A stretch of 64,000 bases of DNA from Skermanella aerolata KACC 11604 (GCF_000936425.1 NZ_AVFK01000016.1:62001-126000), one strand, 5' to 3'. Positions 35,538 to 44,845 are shown, counted from the first letter of the stretch. Translations and numbers: made by a program. The notes: generated from the letters alone by a model not told the origin.

Positions 35538-36933
35538 GATGCGCGCCCTCCGCATAGGTGAGGAGGGCGCCGGCCCCTCCGGCATTCTCCAGGGCCGGAC
35601 GGACCCTTCCGGCTTCGTCGAGGATCGACATCTTGTGCAGCCACTGCTCGAACTCCGGCGCCGGGCGCAGGCCCAGCACGCTCCGGATATAGAGCGCGTC
35701 ATGGTATGACGTGCTCTGGTAGTTCAGCATGATGTCGTCGGCGCCGGGCACCCCCATCACGAAGTTCACCCCCGCGACTCCAAGCAGGGTCAGCAGGGTG
35801 TCCATGTCGTCCTGGTCGGCTTCGGCATGGTTGGTGTAGCAGACGTCCACGCCCATCGGCAGGCCCAGCAGCTTGCCGCAGAAATGGTCCTCCAGCCCGG
35901 CGCGCAGGATCTGCTTGCCGTCATACAGGTATTCCGGGCCGATGAAGCCGACGACGGTATTGACCAGCAGCGGCTTGAATTGCCGGGCCACCGCATAGGC
36001 GCGCGCCTCGATCGTCTGCTGATCGACGCCGTGATGGGCGTCCGCCGACAGCGCGCTCCCCTGGCCGGTCTCGAAATACATGCAGTTGTCACCCACCGTA
36101 CCGCGCTTCAGCGCCAGCGTGGCGGCGTGCGCTTCCGCCAGCATCTCCAGGTCGATGCCGAAGCTGCGGTTGGCGGCCTCGGTCCCGGCGACGGACTGGA
36201 AGGTGAGATCGACCGGAGCGCCGCGCCGGATCGCCTCCATCGTGTTGGTGACGTGGGCCAGGATGCAGGACTGCACGGGGATGTCGTAGCGGGTGCGGAA
36301 CTCCTCCAGCATGTCGAGCAGCCGGATCGTCGTCGGGATGCTGTCGCTGGCGGGATTGATGCCGATCACCGCGTCGCCGCAGCCATAGAGCAGGCCGTCC
36401 AGCAGCGACGCCGCGATGCCCTTGGCGTCGTCGTAGGGATGGTTCGGCTGGACTCGGATGCCGAGCCGCCCCGGCAAGCCGAGCGTCGTCCGGAACGCGC
36501 TGACCACCCGCGCCTTGCGCGCGACCGCGATCAGGTCCTGGTTGCGCATCAGCTTCGATACCGCCGCCGCCATCTCCGGCGTGACGCCGGGCGCCAGGTT
36601 CTTCAGTGCTGCGGAGTCGGCGGCATCGGATAGCAGCCAATCGCGGAATTCCCCGACCGTCAGCGAGGCCACGGGCTGGAAGGCTTGAGCGTCATGGGTA
36701 TCGGCAATCAGCCGGGTGACCTCGTCCTCCTCATAGGGGACCACCGCTTCGCGGAGGAAGGTCGTGAGCGGCAAATCGGCCAGCGCCAGACGCGCCGCCA
36801 CCCGTTCCTCGGCGCTGGATGCCGCCAGTCCGGCGAGATGGTCGCCCGAGCGCTCCGGCGAAGCCTTCGCCAGCAGCGTCTTCAGATCCGCGAATGTGTG
36901 GCGGGTGCCGCCGATGTCCTGATGGAATGTCAT
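35530..36933 (-). CDS. eutB: ethanolamine ammonia-lyase large subunit
   Basis: This is the catalytic TIM-barrel subunit (467 residues, full length). Family stretches include RVQPNHPYDDAKGIAASLLDG, YGCGDAVIGINPASDS, YFETGQGSALSADAHHGVDQ and VMGVPGADDIMLNYQSTSYHD. It works with eutC immediately downstream and needs vitamin B12. A 165-bp gap separates it from the divergent cynS gene. Both enzymes release ammonia, so the pair may serve nitrogen scavenging. Confidence 0.96.
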   Translation of the reverse strand: MTFHQDIGGTRHTFADLKTLLAKASPERSGDHLAGLAASSAEERVAARLALADLPLTTFLREAVVPYEEDEVTRLIADTHDAQAFQPVASLTVGEFRDWLLSDAADSAALKNLAPGVTPEMAAAVSKLMRNQDLIAVARKARVVSAFRTTLGLPGRLGIRVQPNHPYDDAKGIAASLLDGLLYGCGDAVIGINPASDSIPTTIRLLDMLEEFRTRYDIPVQSCILAHVTNTMEAIRRGAPVDLTFQSVAGTEAANRSFGIDLEMLAEAHAATLALKRGTVGDNCMYFETGQGSALSADAHHGVDQQTIEARAYAVARQFKPLLVNTVVGFIGPEYLYDGKQILRAGLEDHFCGKLLGLPMGVDVCYTNHAEADQDDMDTLLTLLGVAGVNFVMGVPGADDIMLNYQSTSYHDALYIRSVLGLRPAPEFEQWLHKMSILDEAGRVRPALENAGGAGALLTYAEGAHHG

Positions 36934-37098
36934 GCCGGCCGTCGTTCCTCGCGCCAGGGGTGCCGGGAAGAAAGCGTCGCAACAATTCGCCCGTCTGGCA
37001 AGGGATCGAGTGTTCGGCAGGGATTGGCCTATTACCCGAAACGTGTACTCCTGTTAGACTTGCCGGAAAGCATGTCCCATTGGAGGAGACGATCCATC

Positions 37099-37554
37099 AT
37101 GAACCACGCCATGACCCGCGCCGAATTGACCGAGAAGATCCTCCAGATCCGGATCGACCGCGACCTGACCTGGAAGTGGATCGCCGAGCAATCCGGACTT
37201 TCCAAGGAATTCACGACCGCCGCCGTCCTGGGCCAGATGGCGCTGCCCGCCGAGTCCGCCCGCAAGGTCGGGGCGGCGCTCGATCTCAACAGCCACGAGG
37301 TCAAGCTTCTCCAGCAGATCCCCAACCGGGGCTCGCTGGGCGAGGCCGTCCCTACCGATCCGCTTATGTACCGCTTCTACGAGCTGGTGCAGGTCTACGG
37401 CACCACCTTCAAGGCATTGATCGAGGAGGAGTTCGGCGACGGCATCATGAGCGCCATCGACTTCGACATGGACATCCAGCGCAAGCCCGATCCCAACGGC
37501 GACCGGGTCTCGATTACGATGAGTGGCAAATTCCTGAAGTACAAACAATATTGA
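37099..37554 (+). CDS. cynS: cyanate hydratase (cyanase)
   Basis: It converts cyanate and bicarbonate to ammonia and CO2. The 151-residue product has an N-terminal HTH-like helical domain (IDRDLTWKWIAEQSGLSKEF). The catalytic Arg and Glu are in MYRFYELVQVYG, and the Ser in GIMSAIDFDMDI. It ends KFLKYKQY as usual. ATG 37099 follows GGAGGAG. The HNH gene begins four bases after its stop. No cyanate transporter or cynR is adjacent. Confidence 0.97.
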   Translation: MNHAMTRAELTEKILQIRIDRDLTWKWIAEQSGLSKEFTTAAVLGQMALPAESARKVGAALDLNSHEVKLLQQIPNRGSLGEAVPTDPLMYRFYELVQVYGTTFKALIEEEFGDGIMSAIDFDMDIQRKPDPNGDRVSITMSGKFLKYKQY

Positions 37555-37558
37555 CCGC

Positions 37559-37915
37559 ATGGATGAGCGCAAACTCAAACCCGGCGATCCGAAACTGCTG
37601 GCGATCAGCCAGCAGGGACGGTGCTTCTACTGCGGCGAACCGGTCGGCGCGAAAGCGACCTACGACCACTTCATACCGCAATGCTACGGCGGCATCGACG
37701 ACATAGCCAACATCGTCCTGTCCCACCGCCGCTGCAACATCCTGAAAGGCGACCGCCTGCCGACGCCCGACGAGATCGACAGCTTCCTGACGCTCCGCCG
37801 AAACGCCCGCCTGCCGGTCTGGCCGCCGATCCTGGCGCTGGCCGATGCCGAGGAAGGCGAGGAGTGGATCGTGGTGGCGAGGGCAGTGGCTGCCGAGGGC
37901 GGGTGGAAGGGGTAG
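37559..37915 (+). CDS. HNH endonuclease-domain protein
   Basis: This 118-residue protein has a classic HNH fold. It shows a zinc knuckle GRCFYCGEPVG, the catalytic YDHFIPQCYGG, and NIVLSHRRCNILKGDR with the second cysteine pair partly kept. It lies four bases after cynS on the same strand and is likely cotranscribed. No restriction methylase or terminase is near. It could be a stand-alone nuclease or phage-derived. Confidence 0.85.
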   Translation: MDERKLKPGDPKLLAISQQGRCFYCGEPVGAKATYDHFIPQCYGGIDDIANIVLSHRRCNILKGDRLPTPDEIDSFLTLRRNARLPVWPPILALADAEEGEEWIVVARAVAAEGGWKG

Positions 37916-37963
37916 GCCTTGGCGGCGTGAGCGCGCTGGCATTTTTAAGGGGTCAGTCATCCG

Positions 37964-38221
37964 ATGCTTCAGTATCGCGCAGTCGTGCATCGTGAGGATG
38001 GTCAGTTCTGGATCGAACTGCCTGATTTCCCGGAGATTACACATCAGGGCTTACTGGATCAGGAAGACCCGGTAGACGCTGCCGCTGCTTGCCTGGCGGA
38101 TGCCATCATCTTGAGGATTGAGGAGAAGGAGGAGCTTCCGGAAGCGACGCCGCTCCCTGACTTCCCTGAGCGAGCGCCTGAGGAATTCCTGGGCACGCCG
38201 ATGCGTCTTGAAAAGGCATGA
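37964..38221 (+). CDS. HicB-like antitoxin-fold protein, orphan
   Basis: This 85-residue protein has the partly degraded RNase H-like fold of HicB (LQYRAVVHREDGQFWIELPDF, then AAACLADAIILRIEEKEELPEA). It has no C-terminal HTH or RHH. No HicA-like partner was found on either side, so it appears to be an orphan. AGGGG lies upstream of the ATG. A strong rightward terminator at 38407-38440 would end its transcript. Confidence 0.65.
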   Translation: MLQYRAVVHREDGQFWIELPDFPEITHQGLLDQEDPVDAAAACLADAIILRIEEKEELPEATPLPDFPERAPEEFLGTPMRLEKA

Positions 38222-38280
38222 ACTGATTGGTGTGGAATGTTTCGTCCAGACGTTGACCGTCAAGCTGCAAAGGTTTATAC

Positions 38281-38829
38281 TTATTGCGTCTGCTGAGGTG
38301 AGAAGGGCTGACTCACGCGCCTGCAAAGGCAACTAACCGGAGTGGATGGCGTTCTAACGTGGTTCGCTCTGGCCAAGAGATCGGGGATTGCATCCCGCTC
38401 AGACATAAAAGACGCCGCTTTACGCGGCGTTTTTTGTTTTATTGTAGGCAGAATGTGGCCCCTGGTGCGCTTGGAGTGCAGTTCGCTCGCAGTAATCCTG
38501 TAAAAAGATACGATGCTGTAGTCTCCTTTTTCATCTGGCTCCATTTTGACGGCGACAGGTGTTGCGTCTCCATTACGTCCCGGTATACGTCGCAAAAGTT
38601 CGAAGTTGCGACCATGTTTTGGAGCTTGGCCGATAAAGCTGGGTTCCTTTACCACGGCGTCGATAAAGAGCATGCAAAGTGCATAGTCTTCAGGATGATC
38701 AAGTTTAACGTGCCTATGCGCCTTGCTGCTGAGGCGGGCAAGTCCAGGCTGAAGCTCGGTGCCGATGGTGCGATTAATCATATCGACAGCGAGATCGCCC
38801 AGGATAATAGGCGGAAATTCGGTTACCAT
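38281..38829 (-). CDS. phage-type PBECR-like nuclease-domain protein
   Basis: The 182-residue product resembles the small Barnase/EndoU/ColicinE5/RelE-like domains found at the ends of phage polyvalent proteins. It has HVKLDHPEDYALCMLFIDAV, GQAPKHGRNFELLRRI and KMEPDEKGDYSIVSFYRIT. The last 45 residues (after TPRKAASF) are read through a terminator hairpin and are probably not native. The start ATG 38829 has no clear ribosome site. It looks like a toxin or virion-domain relic in a GC-poor patch. Confidence 0.5.
   Translation of the reverse strand: MVTEFPPIILGDLAVDMINRTIGTELQPGLARLSSKAHRHVKLDHPEDYALCMLFIDAVVKEPSFIGQAPKHGRNFELLRRIPGRNGDATPVAVKMEPDEKGDYSIVSFYRITASELHSKRTRGHILPTIKQKTPRKAASFMSERDAIPDLLARANHVRTPSTPVSCLCRRVSQPFSPQQTQ
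38407..38440 (+). terminator. rho-independent terminator
   Basis: ACGCCGC (38412-38418) and GCGGCGT (38424-38430) form the stem, lengthened by AAAA before and T after. TTTTTTGTTTT follows on the plus strand. It ends rightward transcription from the cynS-HNH-hicB group. Confidence 0.85.
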
Positions 38830-39132
38830 TTGAAGAAAATACTTATAATTTTTACGTGGTGCTGCTGCAGGCTAATACGATAGCATTACACCTAAAGCCA
38901 GAGAATGCGGTTGGGGCGTCGTCGCCTCCTATCCGATGTCCCCGCTTTGTCCGTTGCTCCCGGCCTCACTTCCCGCCGATGCTGCTCTCACCGCCCAGAC
39001 AGCGGCAGGCACGTTATCCCTATTGACGTAGTAGGAAATATCCGCGACGATTGACACACGAGACTGTTAAACAGTCCGCATCAGGCGCACATCGAATTCG
39101 CCATCAAAAACGTAATTGGGGGAGACAAAAGC
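38830..39132. other. intergenic stretch, no gene seen
   Basis: These 303 bases between a leftward phage-type gene and a rightward micro-gene contain only short open frames. The left end is AT-rich; GGGGGAG at 39118-39124 is the ribosome site of the 33-residue gene. No promoter pair stands out. Confidence 0.4.
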
Positions 39133-39234
39133 ATGGAATCCGTGACTGAGACAGTCCGTCGAACAGCCATCTTCCTCGTCGGCCTCGGTGCCCTCTCCGG
39201 AGCCTTCATGATCGCCATGAGATTAGCGGTCTGA
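39133..39234 (+). CDS. 33-residue single-TM micro-protein
   Basis: ATG 39133 follows GGGGGAGACAAAAGC, a strong ribosome site. The product MESVTETVRRTAIFLVGLGA continues into a hydrophobic helix ending at RLAV and TGA 39232-39234. A charged start and one membrane span suggest an inner-membrane micro-protein. It converges with the membrane-protein gene at 39298. No family is recognised. Confidence 0.55.
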   Translation: MESVTETVRRTAIFLVGLGALSGAFMIAMRLAV

Positions 39235-39297
39235 CACTACACCCCTCCTCAACACCTATCCGACGACGAAGCAGACGCATCCGGAACGTTCCTGCCT

Positions 39298-40308
39298 TTA
39301 CCCGGCGGATGAAGCGCCACTGGGCAACAGGCGCCGGAGTACCGCCATCGCCGCTGCCGAAGCGGTGATGGCGGACAGGAGCAGGCCCAGCAATCCAACC
39401 AGCGCTGAAACGATCATCGCGCCAAGCGCCCAGACCGCCGCCGCCGAGCGAACGGCGATCTTGGCGAATCCGTCGAAAACCCGCCGGCCCGCCACCTTGA
39501 ACAACCCGGCCGTCGGCTTTCCCACCATCGCCGCGACCTTCTCGGCGCGCGGCAGTTCGTCCACGTGATCCAAATTCCGCATCACGGTCAGGACGCCGCG
39601 CGGCGACGCCGCCTTGGCGATGGCGCCGACCGACTTCAGGGCATCCTGAATTTTCGCGGTATCTCCCAGCCTTACGAGTTCGGCGAGAGAGCGGGAAAAT
39701 CCCTTGGTCATCTTGCCGGTCCGATGAGCCAGCTTGGCCAGCGATACGCCGGTTTTCAGCGCGATCGCCCCGCCGCCCGTGGCAAGCACCGCCCCGCTCA
39801 GGCCGATGCCGGCCGTGGAAAGGGTCAGTAGGGTTTCGTCCACCGGTTCGTCGTTCAGGTAGTGTCCGGCCTGAGCCGTGGCGTCCCGCACATCGCCGAT
39901 CACCGTCAGGTCGGAAATCACGGCACCGACCGCTCCCGCCGTGCCTTCGCCCTCGCCGGTCACGAAGCCGTGCGTTCCGGCGCTGGCGGAGCGCACCAGG
40001 GTCGGCAGCCATTGCAGCTTTTCGTCGTACCGACGCCGCAGGGCCGGATCGATCGCGATGCCGAGCAGATCAGCCAGTTCGAACAGATCCCCGGCTTCTT
40101 CCGGATCGTCGGCGTCGAGGCTTTCGGAAATCCAGCGTTCCAGCTCCTCCGGCGGAGCCAGCGGACGGACCGATGCCAGGATGCCGGTCCAGATCTCCTC
40201 GTCGGTTGGATCGCGCAGATCGTCCGGTATGATCGCGAAGAGGGCGAGCGCTAGACAGGCCGCAATCGCCGCAACCGCAGCCAGCTCCAGGCCAAAACGT
40301 CTCATCAT
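39298..40308 (-). CDS. hypothetical membrane protein
   Basis: I do not recognise a family. The 336-residue product has an N-terminal helix (LAAVAAIAACLALALFAIIP), a large soluble middle with glycine-rich hydrophobic patches (VISDLTVIGDVRDATAQAGH, GIGLSGAVLATGGGAIAL), and a C-terminal membrane part (AVWALGAMIVSALVGLLGLL). The middle resembles pre-toxin/helical hairpin segments seen in polymorphic-toxin-like proteins, but no toxin domain is evident. ATG 40308 is chosen for a GGCGGG upstream; 40347 is the longest start. Confidence 0.65.
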   Translation of the reverse strand: MMRRFGLELAAVAAIAACLALALFAIIPDDLRDPTDEEIWTGILASVRPLAPPEELERWISESLDADDPEEAGDLFELADLLGIAIDPALRRRYDEKLQWLPTLVRSASAGTHGFVTGEGEGTAGAVGAVISDLTVIGDVRDATAQAGHYLNDEPVDETLLTLSTAGIGLSGAVLATGGGAIALKTGVSLAKLAHRTGKMTKGFSRSLAELVRLGDTAKIQDALKSVGAIAKAASPRGVLTVMRNLDHVDELPRAEKVAAMVGKPTAGLFKVAGRRVFDGFAKIAVRSAAAVWALGAMIVSALVGLLGLLLSAITASAAAMAVLRRLLPSGASSAG

Positions 40309-40520
40309 CCCGCCATCTTCTTCGTTTCCGGCAGTGTTGCGGTGCAATTGCGATCCTGCATCCCTACTTTACCAGCAGGCGGCATGGAATAAACAGGTCC
40401 GCCGGCGGCGCTTCGCGCATTCGCGATGGTTGATACCGGGTGCGCCGCATACAATACGAGGGGAACCCCCGTGCGGGTTGCCCATTATTACGGGCGTATT
40501 ACAGGAAACATGGTCGCGAG

Positions 40521-42722
40521 ATGGCGGAAGTAACGGACACTCTGGAACGGCGTGATGCCCTGCGGGCAATTGCCGCCACTCTGCGCGGCGATGGGATCGA
40601 GGTGGAGTTCGACATCGTGCCGGCCCGCTGGTCGATTGCCGGCGCGCATGAATTCGTCATCCCCGGCGCAGACCCAAAACGCCGGCTCAAGGCCCGCTTC
40701 CGCGTCACGACCGGTCCGGTCGAGGATGTCGAGCAGGAACTGGCCGACCTGCTGGAAACTCCGGAAGGCATCGGACGGAACGAGATCAAGGCTTTCGCCA
40801 AGCGGGTGAAGGCCGCCGTCAAAGGATCAGACCAGATTCAGGAGGCCATCGACCGGATCGACATCTGGGTCGAGTCGGTTGCCGAGCGCGCGGCGGCCTT
40901 CGGTCAGAGCTGGCGTCCCCAGGCCTTCTCGGACGACCTCGCCCGCGTGCTGGGCTTCGGCGGACGTACCCCACGCCTGGAAACGCTGCTCGACGCCGTC
41001 GAGGAAGCGTTCCGCACGGCGGCGGCCCGCATCGGCGTCCGCGTTCGCCGCAACCTGCTGGAAACGGCGTCCGGCCTCGGCGTCTATCTCGACAGCTTCG
41101 CCGCCGCCCGAGCGATGATCCGCAAGCTGCGGCTGTTCGTCGGCCCGACCAATTCGGGCAAGACCCACGCCGCGATGGACCGTCTGGCGGAAGGCCGCAG
41201 CGGCGCCTATCTGGCCCCGCTGCGGCTGCTGGCGCTGGAAGGCCAGGAAGCGGTAGAAACCCGTGGCCAGATGTGCAGCCTGATCACGGGCGAGGAGCGC
41301 GACGTGCGGCCGGGCGCCGCCTTCGTTTCCTCGACCATCGAGATGGCGAACACCAACCGCGTGATGGACGCCTGCGTAATCGACGAGATCCAGATGATCG
41401 GCGACCACGACCGGGGCTGGGCTTGGACGGCCGCCGTCGCCGGCATGGCCGCGTCCGAGATCATCATGACCGGCTCGGCCGACGCGATCCCCTATGTCCA
41501 GCGCCTCGCCGCCGCGACCGGGGAGGAGCTCGAGATCGTCGAGTTCACCCGCAAGTCGCCGCTCCGCGTCCAGGAGGGCGGCGTCGCGATGAGCGAGATC
41601 CGCCGGGCCGACGCGCTGATCGCGTTCTCCCGCCGCGACGTGCTGGGGCTTCGCGCCCAGCTTCTCCAGCAGGGCCACTCGGTCGCGGTGATCTACGGCG
41701 CCCTGTCGCCCGAAGTGCGCCGGGCGGAAGCCCGCCGCTTCCGCGAGGGGCAGGCCGACGTGCTGGTCGCGACCGACGCCATCGGCATGGGCCTCAACCT
41801 GCCGATCGCCCGCATCGTCCTGTCCACCACCCGCAAGTTCGACGGCCGGGAAGAGCGTGAGCTTCTGCCGCCGGAAGTCCGCCAGATCGGCGGCCGGGCA
41901 GGGCGCTTCGGCATGCACGAGGAAGGCCGGGTCGCCGTGCTGGAAGGGGAGAACATCAACCCCGTCCGGCGCGCGCTGACGTCCAAGCCGGTCGATCCGG
42001 AAGATCCCCGTCCGTGGATTTCGCCGGCGACCTCGCACGTCAAGGCCATCGCGCAGGAGCTTGGCACCAACAGTCTCGCCCGCGTCCTGCGGACGGCGGG
42101 TCAGGAACTGCTGCGCGCCCACCAGACCTTCCGCATGACCGATCTGGAAGGCCGCATCCAGGCGGCCCTGGCGGTCGATCACGCCAAGCTGCCGCTGGAG
42201 ACCCGTGACCTGCTCTCGCGCTGCCCGATCGACGTCCGCGATCCCAACCAGTTGCGGCTACTGCGCATGTGGGCGGTCAACCAGGGCAAGGGCCTGCCCA
42301 ACCCCAGCCCCGGCACCGCCGGGCGCTTCACCCACGAGACCGGTACCGACGTGGAGCTCGAAGCCTCGGAAAAGGCGGTCAAGGACCTGACCGCCTATGC
42401 GTGGCTGGCCTACCGCTTCCCCGAAGCCTATCCGGAGATGGACCTCTGCCTGGAGCGCCGGCAGGAGCTGAACGCCTTCATCGAGCGGACGCTGTCCGCC
42501 CGCAGCCTGCCGCGCGCCTGCCCGTCCTGCGGCGCCACATTGAAGGCCAACCACCGCTTCAAGATATGCGACGCGTGCCACACGGTCCGGAAGGAGGAGC
42601 GCGCCAACGGCGCCAACCCCAGCCGTCCGCCCCACCGCTTCCATCAGGCCCGGCGCGGCCCGCCGCCCTCCAAACGCGGAGGCAAGGCACGGCCTGCCAA
42701 GCCGGCGCCGTCACCGCGCTGA
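40521..42722 (+). CDS. Suv3-like DExH RNA helicase
   Basis: This 733-residue superfamily 2 helicase is close to mitochondrial SUV3. Residues 1-200 are helical and alphaproteobacterial in style. Then come Walker A GPTNSGKTHAAM, Walker B VIDEIQMIGD (DEIQ box), motif III TGSAD, motif V ATDAIGMGLNLP and motif VI QIGGRAGRFG. A C-terminal zinc ribbon (CPSCGATLKAN, CDACHTVR) and a basic low-complexity tail follow. It probably unwinds structured RNA with a ribonuclease. ATG 40521 fits the family; the tail overlaps the convergent EamA gene by 12 bp. Confidence 0.92.
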   Translation: MAEVTDTLERRDALRAIAATLRGDGIEVEFDIVPARWSIAGAHEFVIPGADPKRRLKARFRVTTGPVEDVEQELADLLETPEGIGRNEIKAFAKRVKAAVKGSDQIQEAIDRIDIWVESVAERAAAFGQSWRPQAFSDDLARVLGFGGRTPRLETLLDAVEEAFRTAAARIGVRVRRNLLETASGLGVYLDSFAAARAMIRKLRLFVGPTNSGKTHAAMDRLAEGRSGAYLAPLRLLALEGQEAVETRGQMCSLITGEERDVRPGAAFVSSTIEMANTNRVMDACVIDEIQMIGDHDRGWAWTAAVAGMAASEIIMTGSADAIPYVQRLAAATGEELEIVEFTRKSPLRVQEGGVAMSEIRRADALIAFSRRDVLGLRAQLLQQGHSVAVIYGALSPEVRRAEARRFREGQADVLVATDAIGMGLNLPIARIVLSTTRKFDGREERELLPPEVRQIGGRAGRFGMHEEGRVAVLEGENINPVRRALTSKPVDPEDPRPWISPATSHVKAIAQELGTNSLARVLRTAGQELLRAHQTFRMTDLEGRIQAALAVDHAKLPLETRDLLSRCPIDVRDPNQLRLLRMWAVNQGKGLPNPSPGTAGRFTHETGTDVELEASEKAVKDLTAYAWLAYRFPEAYPEMDLCLERRQELNAFIERTLSARSLPRACPSCGATLKANHRFKICDACHTVRKEERANGANPSRPPHRFHQARRGPPPSKRGGKARPAKPAPSPR

Positions 42723-43625
42723 GGCGGTTCGGGTCGCCAGCCAGACCCCCGTCGCGATCAGGGCGATGCCGGCGACATGGAACAGGTGCAGCGTTTCTCC
42801 CAAAAACAGGATGGCGGCCAGGCTGCCGAACACCGGTACTAGGTGGATGCACAGCCCGGCCCGGTTCGGCCCCGCCACCGCGACCAGCCGGTTGAAGCAC
42901 AGATAGGCCAGAATCGACGGGAACAGCGCCACATAGACCGTAGCACCCAGCGCCATCGCGGTTGGCTTGAACGGGTGGCCGTTCCACGTCTCGGCCAGAT
43001 AGAACGGCAGGATCATCGACGCGCCGAGCGCGAAGGTCACGAACAGGAAGCTGAAGGGGTGGACGGACGGCCGCCGCCGCATCAGCGCCGTGTAGCCGGC
43101 GTAGCAGACGACCGCGGCGAAGATCCACAGGTCGCCGGGGTTGAATTCGAACCGGGCCAGCGCGCCTGGATCGCCTTTGGAGATCAGCGTCATCGCCCCG
43201 ACCAGCGACAGGGCGATTCCGCCGCCCTGCACCCATGAGATCCTGTCGCGGAACAGCAGGAACGTCATCAGCACGATCAGCGGCGGTATGCCCGACTGGA
43301 TCATGACCGAGTTCAGGACCGACGTCGTGTTCAACCCGATATAGACGAAGGTGTTGAACACGCCGATGCCCAGCATCGCCAGAACGACGATGATCGCCCA
43401 GTTACGTCGCAACACGTCCGCATCGGCCCTGAGATATTTCCACGCGAAGGGCAGTATCAGCAGCGCGCCCAGGGTCCAGCGCCAGAACGCCAGACCGACG
43501 GGAGGCACCGCTCCCGCCACCGTCCGTCCGACGATGGCGTTGCTGGCCCAGAACAGCGGCGGCAGCATCAGCAGCAGCCAGACCTGATCAAAGAAACGAC
43601 GGTTCGAAGACAAGATCGCAGACAC
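42711..43625 (-). CDS. EamA/DMT-superfamily transporter
   Basis: This is a ten-helix drug/metabolite exporter with two EamA repeats. The first starts at LLMLPPLFWASNAIVGRTVAG, and the second at FNPGDLWIFAAVVCYAGYTALMRR. The C-terminal helix pair includes FLGETLHLFHVAGIALIATGVWL. GTG 43625 is the chosen start, 23 bp after the MFS gene's stop on the same strand, so the two transporters may be cotranscribed. Substrate is unknown. Confidence 0.9.
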   Translation of the reverse strand: MSAILSSNRRFFDQVWLLLMLPPLFWASNAIVGRTVAGAVPPVGLAFWRWTLGALLILPFAWKYLRADADVLRRNWAIIVVLAMLGIGVFNTFVYIGLNTTSVLNSVMIQSGIPPLIVLMTFLLFRDRISWVQGGGIALSLVGAMTLISKGDPGALARFEFNPGDLWIFAAVVCYAGYTALMRRRPSVHPFSFLFVTFALGASMILPFYLAETWNGHPFKPTAMALGATVYVALFPSILAYLCFNRLVAVAGPNRAGLCIHLVPVFGSLAAILFLGETLHLFHVAGIALIATGVWLATRTASAR

Positions 43626-43648
43626 TTTACCGTATCGGGAAGTTCGTT

Positions 43649-44845
43649 CTACTCGGCCGCCACATTGCCGGCGTTCAGGCGCGGCTGTGCCACCATCAGG
43701 AAACTGATGGAGCACAGAAAGATCGCGGCACCGAACGCCGCCGTCGCGGCCAGCACCACCGCGAAGCCGCCCTGCCCATGCAGGAGCGCTATCAGCGGCA
43801 CCGCGAAGCCGCTGGTGGTGAAGCCCAGGAAGTAGCGGACGCTGAAGGCGGTCGCCCGGTGTTCCGCCGGCACATACCGGGCCACCATGGCGTCGTTGAC
43901 CACCACCTGCCCGTAGATCGCGGCCATCGCCATGACCAGCCCGGCCAGCATCGGCACCCCCGTCGTCATCGCCGCCAACCCCAGCCCCATCGGCTGAAGG
44001 ATCGAGATGCCGACGAAGATCGACGGCAGGCTGAAGCGATCGACCATTCGCCCCATGGCAAGCTGCATCAGCGCGCCGAACACGAAGACCACCGTGGCCA
44101 GCGATCCCGTCAGGGCCAGCGGCAGCGCCAGCCCGAGCCGTTCGTCGATGACCTTGGGCAGCGAGATCGTCGTTACGTTGAAGGTCATGCCGCCCGCGAT
44201 GATCGCGAGAGCGAAGATGCCCATCAGCACCATCGGCCGCGACACCGGGATAACTCCGGCGGAGCCCTTCCGCTGGGCATTCCCTTCGCCATCCTCCGGA
44301 ACCAGCGCTAGGAATGCCGCTCCCACTGCAAGGCAGACCAATCCCGGAACCGCGAAGGCGGCTTGCCAGCCCAGCGTCGCCGCAACGACGGCGGTAACGC
44401 CCGACGCCGACGCGGCCCCCAAATTGCCCCAAACCCCGTTCCAGCCGAGGTCGCGCCCAAGCTGCCGGGCATGGGTTACCAGCATCGCGCCGCCGATCGG
44501 ATGGTAGATCGCCGAGAACACCCCAAGCATGAAAAGCCAGACCGCGAAGCCGGTCTCCGTCGCCGTCATCGAGATACCCAGGCACGCGACTCCGCAACCG
44601 CCGAAGAACGCCGCCAGCAGATTGCGCCGGCCCAATCGCTTGGATAGCCAGCCCATCGGCAGTGAGAACAGCCCGAAGGCGACGAAGGCACCCGTCGCCA
44701 GCCCGATCAGCGCGCCGTAGTCCAGACCCCGCTCCGCCGCGATCGCGATAACAGCCGTCGGGTATATCAGCAGCACGAAATGATCGAGCGCATGGGCGAT
44801 GTTGACGAAGGCGACGGTCCGCCGGGAGAGGGTATCGGGATGCAT
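43649..44845 (-). CDS. MFS transporter
   Basis: This is a 12-helix major-facilitator protein of 398 residues, with the loop motif LPMGWLSKRLGRRNLLAAFF between helices 2 and 3. The GVFSAIYHPIGGAMLVTHAR stretch recalls the fosmidomycin-resistance-type branch. ATG 44845 (MHPDTLSRRT) is preferred over 44863. It is followed by the EamA gene. The exported compound cannot be told. Confidence 0.9.
   Translation of the reverse strand: MHPDTLSRRTVAFVNIAHALDHFVLLIYPTAVIAIAAERGLDYGALIGLATGAFVAFGLFSLPMGWLSKRLGRRNLLAAFFGGCGVACLGISMTATETGFAVWLFMLGVFSAIYHPIGGAMLVTHARQLGRDLGWNGVWGNLGAASASGVTAVVAATLGWQAAFAVPGLVCLAVGAAFLALVPEDGEGNAQRKGSAGVIPVSRPMVLMGIFALAIIAGGMTFNVTTISLPKVIDERLGLALPLALTGSLATVVFVFGALMQLAMGRMVDRFSLPSIFVGISILQPMGLGLAAMTTGVPMLAGLVMAMAAIYGQVVVNDAMVARYVPAEHRATAFSVRYFLGFTTSGFAVPLIALLHGQGGFAVVLAATAAFGAAIFLCSISFLMVAQPRLNAGNVAAE

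Noticed and set aside
38222-38406. HicA toxin or a tRNA-like gene between hicB and the terminator
   Set aside because: Translation in all plus frames gives no HicA-like dsRBD, and the GGGGATTGCATCCCG loop does not fit a T arm or a cloverleaf.
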